Positions 1-6,271 of a stretch of 44,695 nucleotides of DNA are shown one piece after another (the first letter of the stretch is position 1; every line of letters begins with the position of its first letter). A model generated the notes under the pieces. That model saw only the letters and a list, made by a program, of their open reading frames with translations, made no database searches and was not told the origin of the DNA. Source of the DNA: Chloroflexota bacterium. Lineage in GTDB: Bacteria > Chloroflexota > Anaerolineae > B4-G1 > SLSP01. Location of the stretch: the NCBI GenBank assembly GCA_019873725.1, contig JAIOAS010000007.1, positions 1 through 44,695 on the forward strand, read 5' to 3'. The position numbers were made by a program, and so were the translations under genes.

Positions 1-1
1 A

Positions 2-262
2 CTGTGTCAGTCTGAGATCTCCGACCTGAATATCCTGTACGCCAAGATCGGTGAAGCATACGAAATCGCCGCCCGCCGCCTGACCACCTCCGAAGCCGCC
101 GCCGCCCTGGGCGTCACCCGCCGCACCATCCAGCGCGCGATCCGCGTCGGCACGTTGCCCGCCACGAGGCAGGGCCGGGACTGGTTCGTGTCCAGCGCGG
201 CCATTGAGGGCTACCGCGCCAACCACCTGCGGCGCTACGGACGCAAAAGCAAGGCGAGATAG
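2..262 (+). CDS. Excisionase-like HTH protein, 5'-truncated by the window edge
   Basis: The open frame runs from base 2 to the TAG at 260-262 and has no start inside the window. It encodes the last 86 residues of a homologue of the gene at 43830-44396. The core is a MerR/excisionase-type winged HTH (helix_turn_helix_17 style): an LTTSEAAAALGVTRRT-like helix pair, a VGTLPA turn and an arginine-rich tail ending GRKSKAR. Such proteins bind DNA as recombination directionality factors or regulators; the role here is inferred. The first 37 codons are identical to the other copy and later codons diverge, with substitutions such as QGRDWF for RGRGWF. It is best read as a strain allele or a paralogue. 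Confidence 0.8.
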   Translation: MCQSEISDLNILYAKIGEAYEIAARRLTTSEAAAALGVTRRTIQRAIRVGTLPATRQGRDWFVSSAAIEGYRANHLRRYGRKSKAR

Positions 263-282
263 CGCTGCCTCGCCATTACAAG

Positions 283-306
283 GCCCGGTTCATCGCCGGG
301 CTTTTT
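283..306 (+). terminator. Rho-independent terminator after the HTH gene
   Basis: The stem GCCCGG / CCGGGC closes a TTCATCG loop and is followed by TTTTT. It lies 20 bases after the HTH stop codon and 16 bases from the end of the convergent minus-strand gene. The same structure is at 44416-44440. Confidence 0.85.
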
Positions 307-321
307 GTTGCCCGCCGCCTG

Positions 322-1284
322 CTACGGCTCCTCAAACAGCAGTATGTCGAGAATATTCATCATGTACTCCGCAGACACGATGATCCCCGCCATCTTTTGT
401 CGCCAGCGAACCAGCTCGGCGCGGGAGAAGATGATCGGGTCGGGAATGGGCGTCGGCTCTTCCGGTTCGGTCGGTTCCACATTCGGGATCGGCGCGGGAT
501 CGGCCAGGGTCGCCGCCTTGAGCGCGGTCAGGAAGGCTCCCGCGTCGGACACGTCGAAGTCTTGCCACACGTCGCCGCGCCCCCAGGCGTAGATGCACGC
601 GGCGCGCACGCCTGCCGGGGCGTAGACCTCGTTCCACCCCTTGACCAGCGCCGCCGCGTAGGCTTCGTCGAGCAGGCCCCTCTCGCGCTGGCTGCCCTTC
701 CATCCCGGCAGGTCGTAGCCGTACTCGCCAAGAATGATCTGCGGGCGGGCGATCCCCGCCGCGTCCGCCGCCGCATTCGCGTTGCGGACCTGGCCGATGC
801 ACCATTCCTGCCCGTGTTCAAGGAAGTACTCATGCAGCAGCAGGTAGTGCCGACTGCCCGCCAGTTTGCGCAGCACAGGCAGCAGCGGCCCGTACCAGTC
901 GCCCGCGTCCGGGTGACAGACGGAGAAGCCCAGCACGGCGACGGTTGCACCCACCTCGTTTGCCACGTCGAGGGCGGCCAGCGTTTGTTCCGCCAACTTC
1001 TCGACAAACTCCGTCGGTTCGTTACCCAACTGGTACACGAGGCGCAAGTCACCGCCCGCCGCGTCAAACGCCTTACGGAAGTAGGCCGCCAGGGGCGTAC
1101 CGTAATCAGCGTGCAGGTTGCCGCCGTCCGGCATGTGGCGGTAGATGACCAGCGCTTCCGGGAAGGTGTCCTTCAGCCAGCGCGCCCGGCCCGCGTCGAA
1201 GGCGACGAAGGCCGAGGGTCGGTAACTTTGCAGCAGCGGCGTCAAGTCGCCGCCCAAATCGTTGAAGCCGAAGCGAGTAGCCAT
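322..1284 (-). CDS. Glycoside-hydrolase-like TIM-barrel protein, candidate lysin
   Basis: A 320-residue protein. Residues 1-250 look like a clan-A glycoside hydrolase barrel. NEP at 88-90 (candidate acid/base Glu89) and LGEYG around Glu187 (candidate nucleophile) sit at the ends of strands, as in GH5-like folds. A proline/glutamate linker (about 265-285) leads to a C-terminal helical segment of about 45 residues. There is no signal peptide. The RBS AGGGGGC lies 5 bases before the ATG. It is the last gene of the late operon, after the holin-like gene and the lipoprotein, where phages often keep the endolysin, and no classical lysozyme or amidase is visible elsewhere. It could instead be a virion-associated depolymerase. 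The fold assignment rests on motifs, and the exact GH family is not recognised. Confidence 0.6.
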   Translation of the reverse strand: MATRFGFNDLGGDLTPLLQSYRPSAFVAFDAGRARWLKDTFPEALVIYRHMPDGGNLHADYGTPLAAYFRKAFDAAGGDLRLVYQLGNEPTEFVEKLAEQTLAALDVANEVGATVAVLGFSVCHPDAGDWYGPLLPVLRKLAGSRHYLLLHEYFLEHGQEWCIGQVRNANAAADAAGIARPQIILGEYGYDLPGWKGSQRERGLLDEAYAAALVKGWNEVYAPAGVRAACIYAWGRGDVWQDFDVSDAGAFLTALKAATLADPAPIPNVEPTEPEEPTPIPDPIIFSRAELVRWRQKMAGIIVSAEYMMNILDILLFEEP

Positions 1285-1293
1285 ACTTGCCCC

Positions 1294-2484
1294 CTATTCT
1301 ATGGTGTAGAAGTCGTCACGGTTGACCTGAACTACGCGCAGCCGCTCCAACGGCAGGTTGGAGAGCGCGTAGAAGTCCAACACGCCGCGCCAGCGTCCGG
1401 CGTCGATTCCGCCGCTGGCGTTCAAAAACTCCTGGGCGTTGATCCCGAACTGCGATCCGGTGTCACCAATCCAAATGCCGAACTCCTGCATAGCGTGGGC
1501 CACGACCGCGCCGCCCGTGCCCAGCGGTAGTGCGTCGATTTCTGCGTCGGTCATGTCCAACACGAGGCGGCTACCCATCGGCAGGCAGCCTGACGCGCAG
1601 TAGCCATCACTCGCCCGTGCAGGCCACGTCGCAGTACTGCTGACCACCTGACCGGGTAGGATTCCGGCAATGCTATGTTCAATGCGCCCGGCGCGTACTT
1701 CGTCAAATAGGATCAACCCTGGCAGGTAGTGCCAGCTAGAGGCCCGGCCTGCCCATTGCCCGCCGTCGTATAAAGTCAGCCCATCGCCCGTCGCGCTGAT
1801 GGGTGTCCAAGCAAACGCGCCATATCCGGCGGTGCAAGACGTGGTACTCTGGCAGATCAGCCGCCAGAACGACCACGACAGTTGATTGCCCGCGTCGATG
1901 AAGACCGCCTTCCCGTCGCCGTCTGGGGACGCGCCGCGCCAGTCTGCCGGGAACGGCACGTTCTCACAGTAGCCGCCCTCGTCGCCGCATACCCGCCGTG
2001 TTACGCTGTTCGGGCCAATCTCGTAGATCGGGACGCTCCACGCACTGTCCACACCGTCAATCACGATGTCGATGTACGGTTCGTTGACCACCCGCGCCAT
2101 CCACGCCGCGCTGTTCTGGTGTGTCACCGCGCCAGCGGCGGGCGCATTCCAGATGCTTTGTGGATGGAAGTAACGCGGCGTCGGCTCGCCTCCCGTCGCA
2201 GTTGCGCTCGGCGTGCGCGTCACCGTTGCCGTCGCCGTCGCGCTGGGCGTGCGAGACGGCGTGCGGGTGTTCGTCGCCGTCCGGGTCGGTGACGGCGTGC
2301 GGGTTGCTGTCGCCGTGTGTGTTGCCGTCGCGCTGGCGGTCGGGCTGGCCGTCGCCGTGTCACTGGCCGTCGCGGTCAGCGTTGCCGACGCGGTAGCCGT
2401 CGCCGTGTCGGTTGCAGGCGGCAGGGAGGGCGTGGCGGTGACGGGCACGCACGCGGTCAGCAGCAGCAGGACAAGGTAGCGCAT
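1294..2484 (-). CDS. Phage-encoded lipoprotein with Thr/Ala-rich stalk
   Basis: A 396-residue protein. The first 12 residues form a short lipoprotein signal ending in a lipobox (LTAC, Cys12). Residues 13-100 are a low-complexity TAT/TPSAT stalk that should hold the rest away from the membrane. The remaining 295 residues are a cysteine-containing domain with an SIWNAP motif near its start, a VFIDAG strand, and FDEVRAGRIEHS. I recall this pattern from secreted proteins of unknown function in Actinobacteria and Chloroflexota (WNTP ... GLIxxDEVxAGxIxHA). Such stalks are a habit of Chloroflexota exoproteins and suggest the gene came from, or acts at, the host surface. Possible roles are superinfection exclusion, late lysis (spanin-like), or glycan binding. 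The function is unproven. Confidence 0.7.
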   Translation of the reverse strand: MRYLVLLLLTACVPVTATPSLPPATDTATATASATLTATASDTATASPTASATATHTATATRTPSPTRTATNTRTPSRTPSATATATVTRTPSATATGGEPTPRYFHPQSIWNAPAAGAVTHQNSAAWMARVVNEPYIDIVIDGVDSAWSVPIYEIGPNSVTRRVCGDEGGYCENVPFPADWRGASPDGDGKAVFIDAGNQLSWSFWRLICQSTTSCTAGYGAFAWTPISATGDGLTLYDGGQWAGRASSWHYLPGLILFDEVRAGRIEHSIAGILPGQVVSSTATWPARASDGYCASGCLPMGSRLVLDMTDAEIDALPLGTGGAVVAHAMQEFGIWIGDTGSQFGINAQEFLNASGGIDAGRWRGVLDFYALSNLPLERLRVVQVNRDDFYTIE

Positions 2485-2519
2485 AGGTGTTCGTCGCCTT
2501 TCACGCGCCCGCGTGAGTA

Positions 2520-2557
2520 CCCGGCGGCGGGCACAGGGAGGGGGAACCGCCGCCGGG
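2520..2557. other. GC-rich 11-bp inverted repeat between holin-like and lipoprotein genes
   Basis: CCCGGCGGCGG (2520-2530) pairs perfectly with CCGCCGCCGGG (2547-2557) around a 16-base loop. There is no T-run after it on the minus strand, so it is more likely an RNA-processing or translation-tuning hairpin than an intrinsic terminator. Confidence 0.6.
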
Positions 2558-2568
2558 TCGAGGTGTGT

Positions 2569-2901
2569 CTAATTCTTGACGACGCCCTTGTCACTGCCGG
2601 GCCAGTTCGTCACGAGGTGCGCGCCGTAGTTTGTGATGGTTGCCAGCACGCCGAGGCCGAGGCTGTACCAAAGGTCGAACGAAATCGGCTCGCTCGGTGC
2701 CGTCAGCAAATGGTTGATGATGATGGCGATGGCGCCTGCCGCAAAACTGGCGACGATCATCACCATACGCTTTTGAGCGGGCTTCAAGGCAGCAGCACCA
2801 CTCTGGAACGCTGGCAAGCATTCACCGAGGAAACTTGCCAGGAACGCCAGCGCCGCTGCGATGAATTCGGGCGTGATCACGGTCTGTGCAAAGTCGGTCA
2901 T
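2569..2901 (-). CDS. Holin-like three-helix membrane protein
   Basis: A 110-residue protein starting at the ATG at 2901, chosen because AAGGAG lies 9 bases upstream. A longer frame to 2976 has no such site. There are three hydrophobic segments: about residues 12-32, 45-67 and 78-98. The N-terminus is short and the C-terminus ends with lysines. This is the size and topology of a class I-type phage holin, which forms inner-membrane lesions that let the lysin out. It sits next to a coiled-coil membrane protein and two genes before the candidate lysin. The evidence is topology and position only; no family motif is recognised. Confidence 0.6.
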   Translation of the reverse strand: MTDFAQTVITPEFIAAALAFLASFLGECLPAFQSGAAALKPAQKRMVMIVASFAAGAIAIIINHLLTAPSEPISFDLWYSLGLGVLATITNYGAHLVTNWPGSDKGVVKN

Positions 2902-3031
2902 GTTCCTGCTCCTTGTGCTGAAGTGCACTCTGTGATTGGTCTTGCAGAACTTTTCTCCTGTCGATGTCAGTGGCATTAACCCAGCGGCTAAGCCACCAGC
3001 GTGCCAGAGACTTCTCTCGAAGTGAGACCAT
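2822..3031 (-). CDS. Possible small basic protein overlapping the holin-like gene
   Basis: A 69-residue frame starting at the ATG at 3031 behind a very good ribosome site (AAGGAG, 6 bases). Its 3' third overlaps the first 80 bases of the holin-like gene in another frame. It is rich in Arg, His and Gln, has a tryptophan pair (residues 13-14) and no membrane segment. The strong site suggests ribosomes do load here. It may be a translational regulator of the holin-like gene or an accessory lysis protein, or the site may serve only as a leader. I do not recognise the product. Confidence 0.4.
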   Translation of the reverse strand: MVSLREKSLARWWLSRWVNATDIDRRKVLQDQSQSALQHKEQEHDRLCTDRDHARIHRSGAGVPGKFPR

Positions 3032-3105
3032 TGTCCTCTCCTTACGCCTGTTTGGACCTGTCCGGGCCGCCGGGGGCACCGAGCGGTCCAGACAGGCGCA
3101 AGAAG

Positions 3106-3699
3106 TCAGACTCCCGCTGCTGGCGCGGACAGCAGCGCCTCGATGGTCTCCAAAACAGTGCGCGCGCGTGCTTGCGCGTCCTCATCATGTTTGGTCAACA
3201 ACGCCGCCAGATTTTCATAGACCTGATCCATACGCTCCTGGATCGCGGCATCTGCCGCTGCTGATGCGGTGAAATGTGCACGCACATCTGCCCGGAGCGC
3301 ATCTTGCCCGGCGGCGACTTCGTTCAACTTGGACGTCATTGCAGCAGCGGCCACCTGCATCGCGCGTCGGCTTTCTATGCTTGCAGTCACGCTTTCGCGG
3401 ATGACATCCGCCAGTGCATCGCTGCTGGCGGTGTTCTTGTTGATCGTGTCTGCCAGCACGCCAAGCACCTGCTCAGCGGTCTGCGCCGCGTTCCGGCGCG
3501 CCTCATCCCGGTCGCGCGCCAGGCGCTTCAACTCTTCGCGCAACTCGTCGTTCGCCTCACGCAGCGAGTCAATGGCACTGTTTGTGGCTGCAATGCGGCT
3601 ATCTTGGTCCTGTCGTTTGCGTGTGGTCAGCCAGCCCCACACTGCCGTGAACGCAGTGCCAAGCAGACCGACAATCGCAACAGCTACCGTTCCTTCCAT
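3106..3699 (-). CDS. Membrane-anchored coiled-coil protein, spanin- or Rz-like
   Basis: A 197-residue protein. One hydrophobic helix (about residues 4-23) is followed by a basic RKRQ stop-transfer. A long Ala/Glu/Arg/Asp-rich coiled coil covers most of residues 30-190, with REANDELREELKRL as a clear heptad stretch. A single N-terminal anchor plus a coiled coil is the plan of inner-membrane spanins, and the gene sits beside the holin-like gene. It is longer than most i-spanins, so a structural or host-envelope role is also possible. Confidence 0.55.
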   Translation of the reverse strand: MEGTVAVAIVGLLGTAFTAVWGWLTTRKRQDQDSRIAATNSAIDSLREANDELREELKRLARDRDEARRNAAQTAEQVLGVLADTINKNTASSDALADVIRESVTASIESRRAMQVAAAAMTSKLNEVAAGQDALRADVRAHFTASAAADAAIQERMDQVYENLAALLTKHDEDAQARARTVLETIEALLSAPAAGV

Positions 3700-3735
3700 C
3701 GTGTGCCCCCTTAATTTATTGCTACCTTTTATACT

Positions 3736-3849
3736 CTAAAACAGCGCAGGTTGCCAACTATACACCAGCACTGTCAACAACAGCGATACAATGACGAACA
3801 AAGCTAAGATGACGAACTGACGGTAGAATTCCGTTTGCTTCTGCATCAT
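3736..3849 (-). CDS. 37-residue single-pass membrane peptide
   Basis: A small gene. It starts with two tandem ATG codons; the first overlaps the stop of the upstream gene as ATGA (3846-3849), which implies translational coupling. GGGGAG lies just upstream. Residues 1-10 are polar (KQTEFYR), residues 11-30 form one strongly hydrophobic helix, and the tail is SWQPALF. It lies between a tail gene and the membrane coiled-coil gene, so it is probably part of the lysis cluster, for example a pinholin or antiholin-like peptide. That role is inferred from topology and place. Confidence 0.6.
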   Translation of the reverse strand: MMQKQTEFYRQFVILALFVIVSLLLTVLVYSWQPALF

Positions 3850-4310
3850 CTGCTCCCCTGGTTTCCCTGCAATCGCGGAAAGGCATAATTGCGTAGCGCA
3901 ATAACCATACGTATCAGTGCCCGTAACTCTGTGTTCATGGCCGCCAACACCGAATTGGCTTGAGCAAGATTAGCCACAGGTAGCAAGGACCCGATGTTGG
4001 TGTCATGCCAGGACAAGGCCTGTGCCTCAGTCCAAGACGCCCACTGAGGAATATTGGCTGCCTGTGCAGCAGCACCATTCATCACCTGACTGGCGTAGTC
4101 TACTGGATCATGTTGCGCCAACAGTGTTGCCACCGTGTCTAGCTGTTGCGACGTCGGCTGCTCCACAAAGTCCACTGCAACCTGTCCTTGCCCGGTGCTT
4201 ACCATGTCCACAACGCCCTCGATGTTCAACCCTGCACCAAGAAGTTGCAGGTGGAACTTGACCGCGTTGAATGCTGGCAGTGAGGTCTGGAAAACTTGTC
4301 GCACGCTCAT
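3846..4310 (-). CDS. Small tail-associated protein with C-terminal ALRNYAFPRLQ motif
   Basis: A 154-residue protein translationally coupled to the fibre gene before it (ATGA at 4307-4310). The C-terminal half has a WTEAQALSW segment followed by a helix ending MVIALRNYAFPRLQ. I recall similar short C-terminal segments on many phage proteins encoded just after the tail fibre. It may be a fibre chaperone or a baseplate component. No catalytic motif is seen. Confidence 0.5.
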   Translation of the reverse strand: MSVRQVFQTSLPAFNAVKFHLQLLGAGLNIEGVVDMVSTGQGQVAVDFVEQPTSQQLDTVATLLAQHDPVDYASQVMNGAAAQAANIPQWASWTEAQALSWHDTNIGSLLPVANLAQANSVLAAMNTELRALIRMVIALRNYAFPRLQGNQGSR

Positions 4311-6271
4311 CCCAGGACGAACCCTTTCAGCTGATACTGGTTGAAGTATGACCCCGCCGGACCGCCTGCCTCGGTGACTGCCAGGAAGTGATAGCCCGCT
4401 GCCATCGTTACCGCGCCGCTGCCGCCCCCGGCGGTGTACTGCGTGTTAAAGTTCATGCCCCAGCCGAACTGGCTTTCGATCAGTGTACCCTTGTCCATGC
4501 TGATCCCGATTGTCATACTTTGTCCCGCCGCGCCCGCGTATCCTGTGCACGCGATTGAACCATAGACCGCCGCATCGAGCGCCTGCACAAAGTCGATATA
4601 ATGCGTCGTGGAGTTATTCCACCAGCGATATGTGGTGCCGGTGTAAGTATGTCCAGTTGCGTCGTTGCGGTAAAATGGCCGCATCTCTCGGTTCCAGATG
4701 TTTGTACAGAAACGGTGCAGCAGGCTGTCTTCACACTGCCCGCTGCTCCCCGTCGTGCGGATCGCCCCCCACAATCTGCGCCCCGCAGCGCCAGATTGAA
4801 CCCAAATCCCATCTTGAAGCACCGGAAGCACAGAGCGTGCGTTGAGATACCCTGTATTCGCCGTGTACGTCCCGTTACCTGTGCTACCAACAAGCTCGAA
4901 CGTGTTCGTCGTAACATTTGCCACGACCCACGTCCCATTCGCCGCCGTGTTCCCCCGGGCCCCCTGGATGTACACCGTGTCGCCATTGCTCAAACCGTGC
5001 CCGGCGGCGGTAATAACAATCGGTGTAGCGTTTGTCGCTCCGGTGATCGCCAGCCCGCTGTTCCGCCAAGCCACCAAGTCAAACGCCAGCGAGCCGCCAG
5101 AGTCGTAGATGTACACATCGTAGTTCGTGTTCGTGGTGGCCGGGATCGCCACGCTCGCTTCGGCGTAGGCCGCATCTTGCCAGGCCGAACCATCGTAGAA
5201 ACTGACGCGATTGCCTCGATACGGCGTCCAGTAGAGCGTGGTTGCTCCGGTTATGTCCAGGCTCGGTAGCGCATTGCCGGATTGTAGCGTCAGTCGTCCA
5301 CACGAAAGCACCCCCGCCGAGCCGCCGACCGCACCTGCCAAAAAGTTGGCGCGCGTTTGCTTGCGCGTGGCGGATGCAGAAACGTCGTAGATCGCAATGT
5401 AGTCCGCATCGTCGGCAGTGCTTTCAGCCGTCAGGTCGTTTACATCCAGGTTGAACGTGCGATCCGCCGACAAGTCGCCGCCGCCGCTCAGCCCCTCACC
5501 CGCTGTCAATGTGCGGCTCGTCGGTACACCGCCACCGACAGTAGCGTTAATCATCTGTCGCGCGTCGAGGAAGCTATCCGCGTCGGTGATACGAGTCTGC
5601 GCATCCGCCAGCCGCCAGAACCACACCGGGAGCGCGCCGCTCGTTGCCCCATCGACGCATTCCTGTACGTCTTCCTCAATCGTTAGAGGGTCGGCAATCG
5701 CCTTCGGCGTCGAGGCGCTGATTTCAATACTCTCAGTTGACGTGTTGAGGAACAGCCCCGCCAGGCAGTGCAGCCCCGCCGCTGGGATGTATGCAGCCAA
5801 GCTGACACGCTCGCCGGGGAAAAGATGCGCCACGCCGTCGGTATCGACCCAGAAATATGAGAGCACCCACACGTCTGTGCTATCCGTCTCTGGCGTACTG
5901 ACAGCGCCAGAGAGCAATGTCACGATGCGCGACTGACTGGTGTAGCCATGCAAGCGTGCATCGGCAGCGTTTGCCAGCAGTGGATTACGACCCTGCTCCA
6001 CCTGCGCTGCGAAGTCGATGCTGACAACGGCAAGTACGCCATCATCATCATAGCCGACTTTGACCGCCAAGCCAGGCTCGACTGGCGTGTTCGTTCGCAT
6101 CCGCGCCAAGACTGGCGCGCTGTACTCGCCAGGCGAAACTGGGTAGCGCACACGCACATAACCAAGTCTGCCGGGCTCGTAGATGATGCCATTGGCGTCA
6201 CCCAGCACGGCGCTTCGCCAGTCTTGCCCGGTCACGCGCAGAAAGCGTCGGCGTAACTGCTCGAAACTCAT
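4307..6271 (-). CDS. Tail fibre / receptor-binding protein
   Basis: A 654-residue protein. The first 110 residues, with alternating hydrophobic strands, probably attach to the tail tip. The middle has a TLTAGEGLSGGGDLSADRT segment of the kind common in phage fibres, then β-rich repeats with VITAAGHGLSNGDTVYIQG, which resembles the ubiquitin-activating-E1-like fold seen in tail proteins. The C-terminal 150 residues are aromatic- and glycine-rich and likely hold the receptor-binding part. It overlaps both neighbours by ATGA. The role is inferred from composition, size and position. Confidence 0.7.
   Translation of the reverse strand: MSFEQLRRRFLRVTGQDWRSAVLGDANGIIYEPGRLGYVRVRYPVSPGEYSAPVLARMRTNTPVEPGLAVKVGYDDDGVLAVVSIDFAAQVEQGRNPLLANAADARLHGYTSQSRIVTLLSGAVSTPETDSTDVWVLSYFWVDTDGVAHLFPGERVSLAAYIPAAGLHCLAGLFLNTSTESIEISASTPKAIADPLTIEEDVQECVDGATSGALPVWFWRLADAQTRITDADSFLDARQMINATVGGGVPTSRTLTAGEGLSGGGDLSADRTFNLDVNDLTAESTADDADYIAIYDVSASATRKQTRANFLAGAVGGSAGVLSCGRLTLQSGNALPSLDITGATTLYWTPYRGNRVSFYDGSAWQDAAYAEASVAIPATTNTNYDVYIYDSGGSLAFDLVAWRNSGLAITGATNATPIVITAAGHGLSNGDTVYIQGARGNTAANGTWVVANVTTNTFELVGSTGNGTYTANTGYLNARSVLPVLQDGIWVQSGAAGRRLWGAIRTTGSSGQCEDSLLHRFCTNIWNREMRPFYRNDATGHTYTGTTYRWWNNSTTHYIDFVQALDAAVYGSIACTGYAGAAGQSMTIGISMDKGTLIESQFGWGMNFNTQYTAGGGSGAVTMAAGYHFLAVTEAGGPAGSYFNQYQLKGFVLG

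Larger units (their letters stand above)
1..329. repeat. Left copy of the contig-end duplication
   Basis: This stretch aligns without gaps to 44135-44463. Bases 1-111 are identical and the first mismatch is at 112 (C here, T in the other copy). Scattered differences follow, and similarity stops after the sequence GCTACGGCT at 321-329. It contains the end of an HTH gene and its terminator. What lies beyond differs: a glycoside-hydrolase-like gene here, and a promoter with a small RNA in the right copy. Confidence 0.95.

Noticed and set aside
397-1530. Long plus-strand ORF over the GH-like gene
   Set aside because: It is a shadow of the minus-strand GH-like and lipoprotein genes in a GC-rich region; there is no ribosome site and the product is Arg/Val-rich without any fold pattern.
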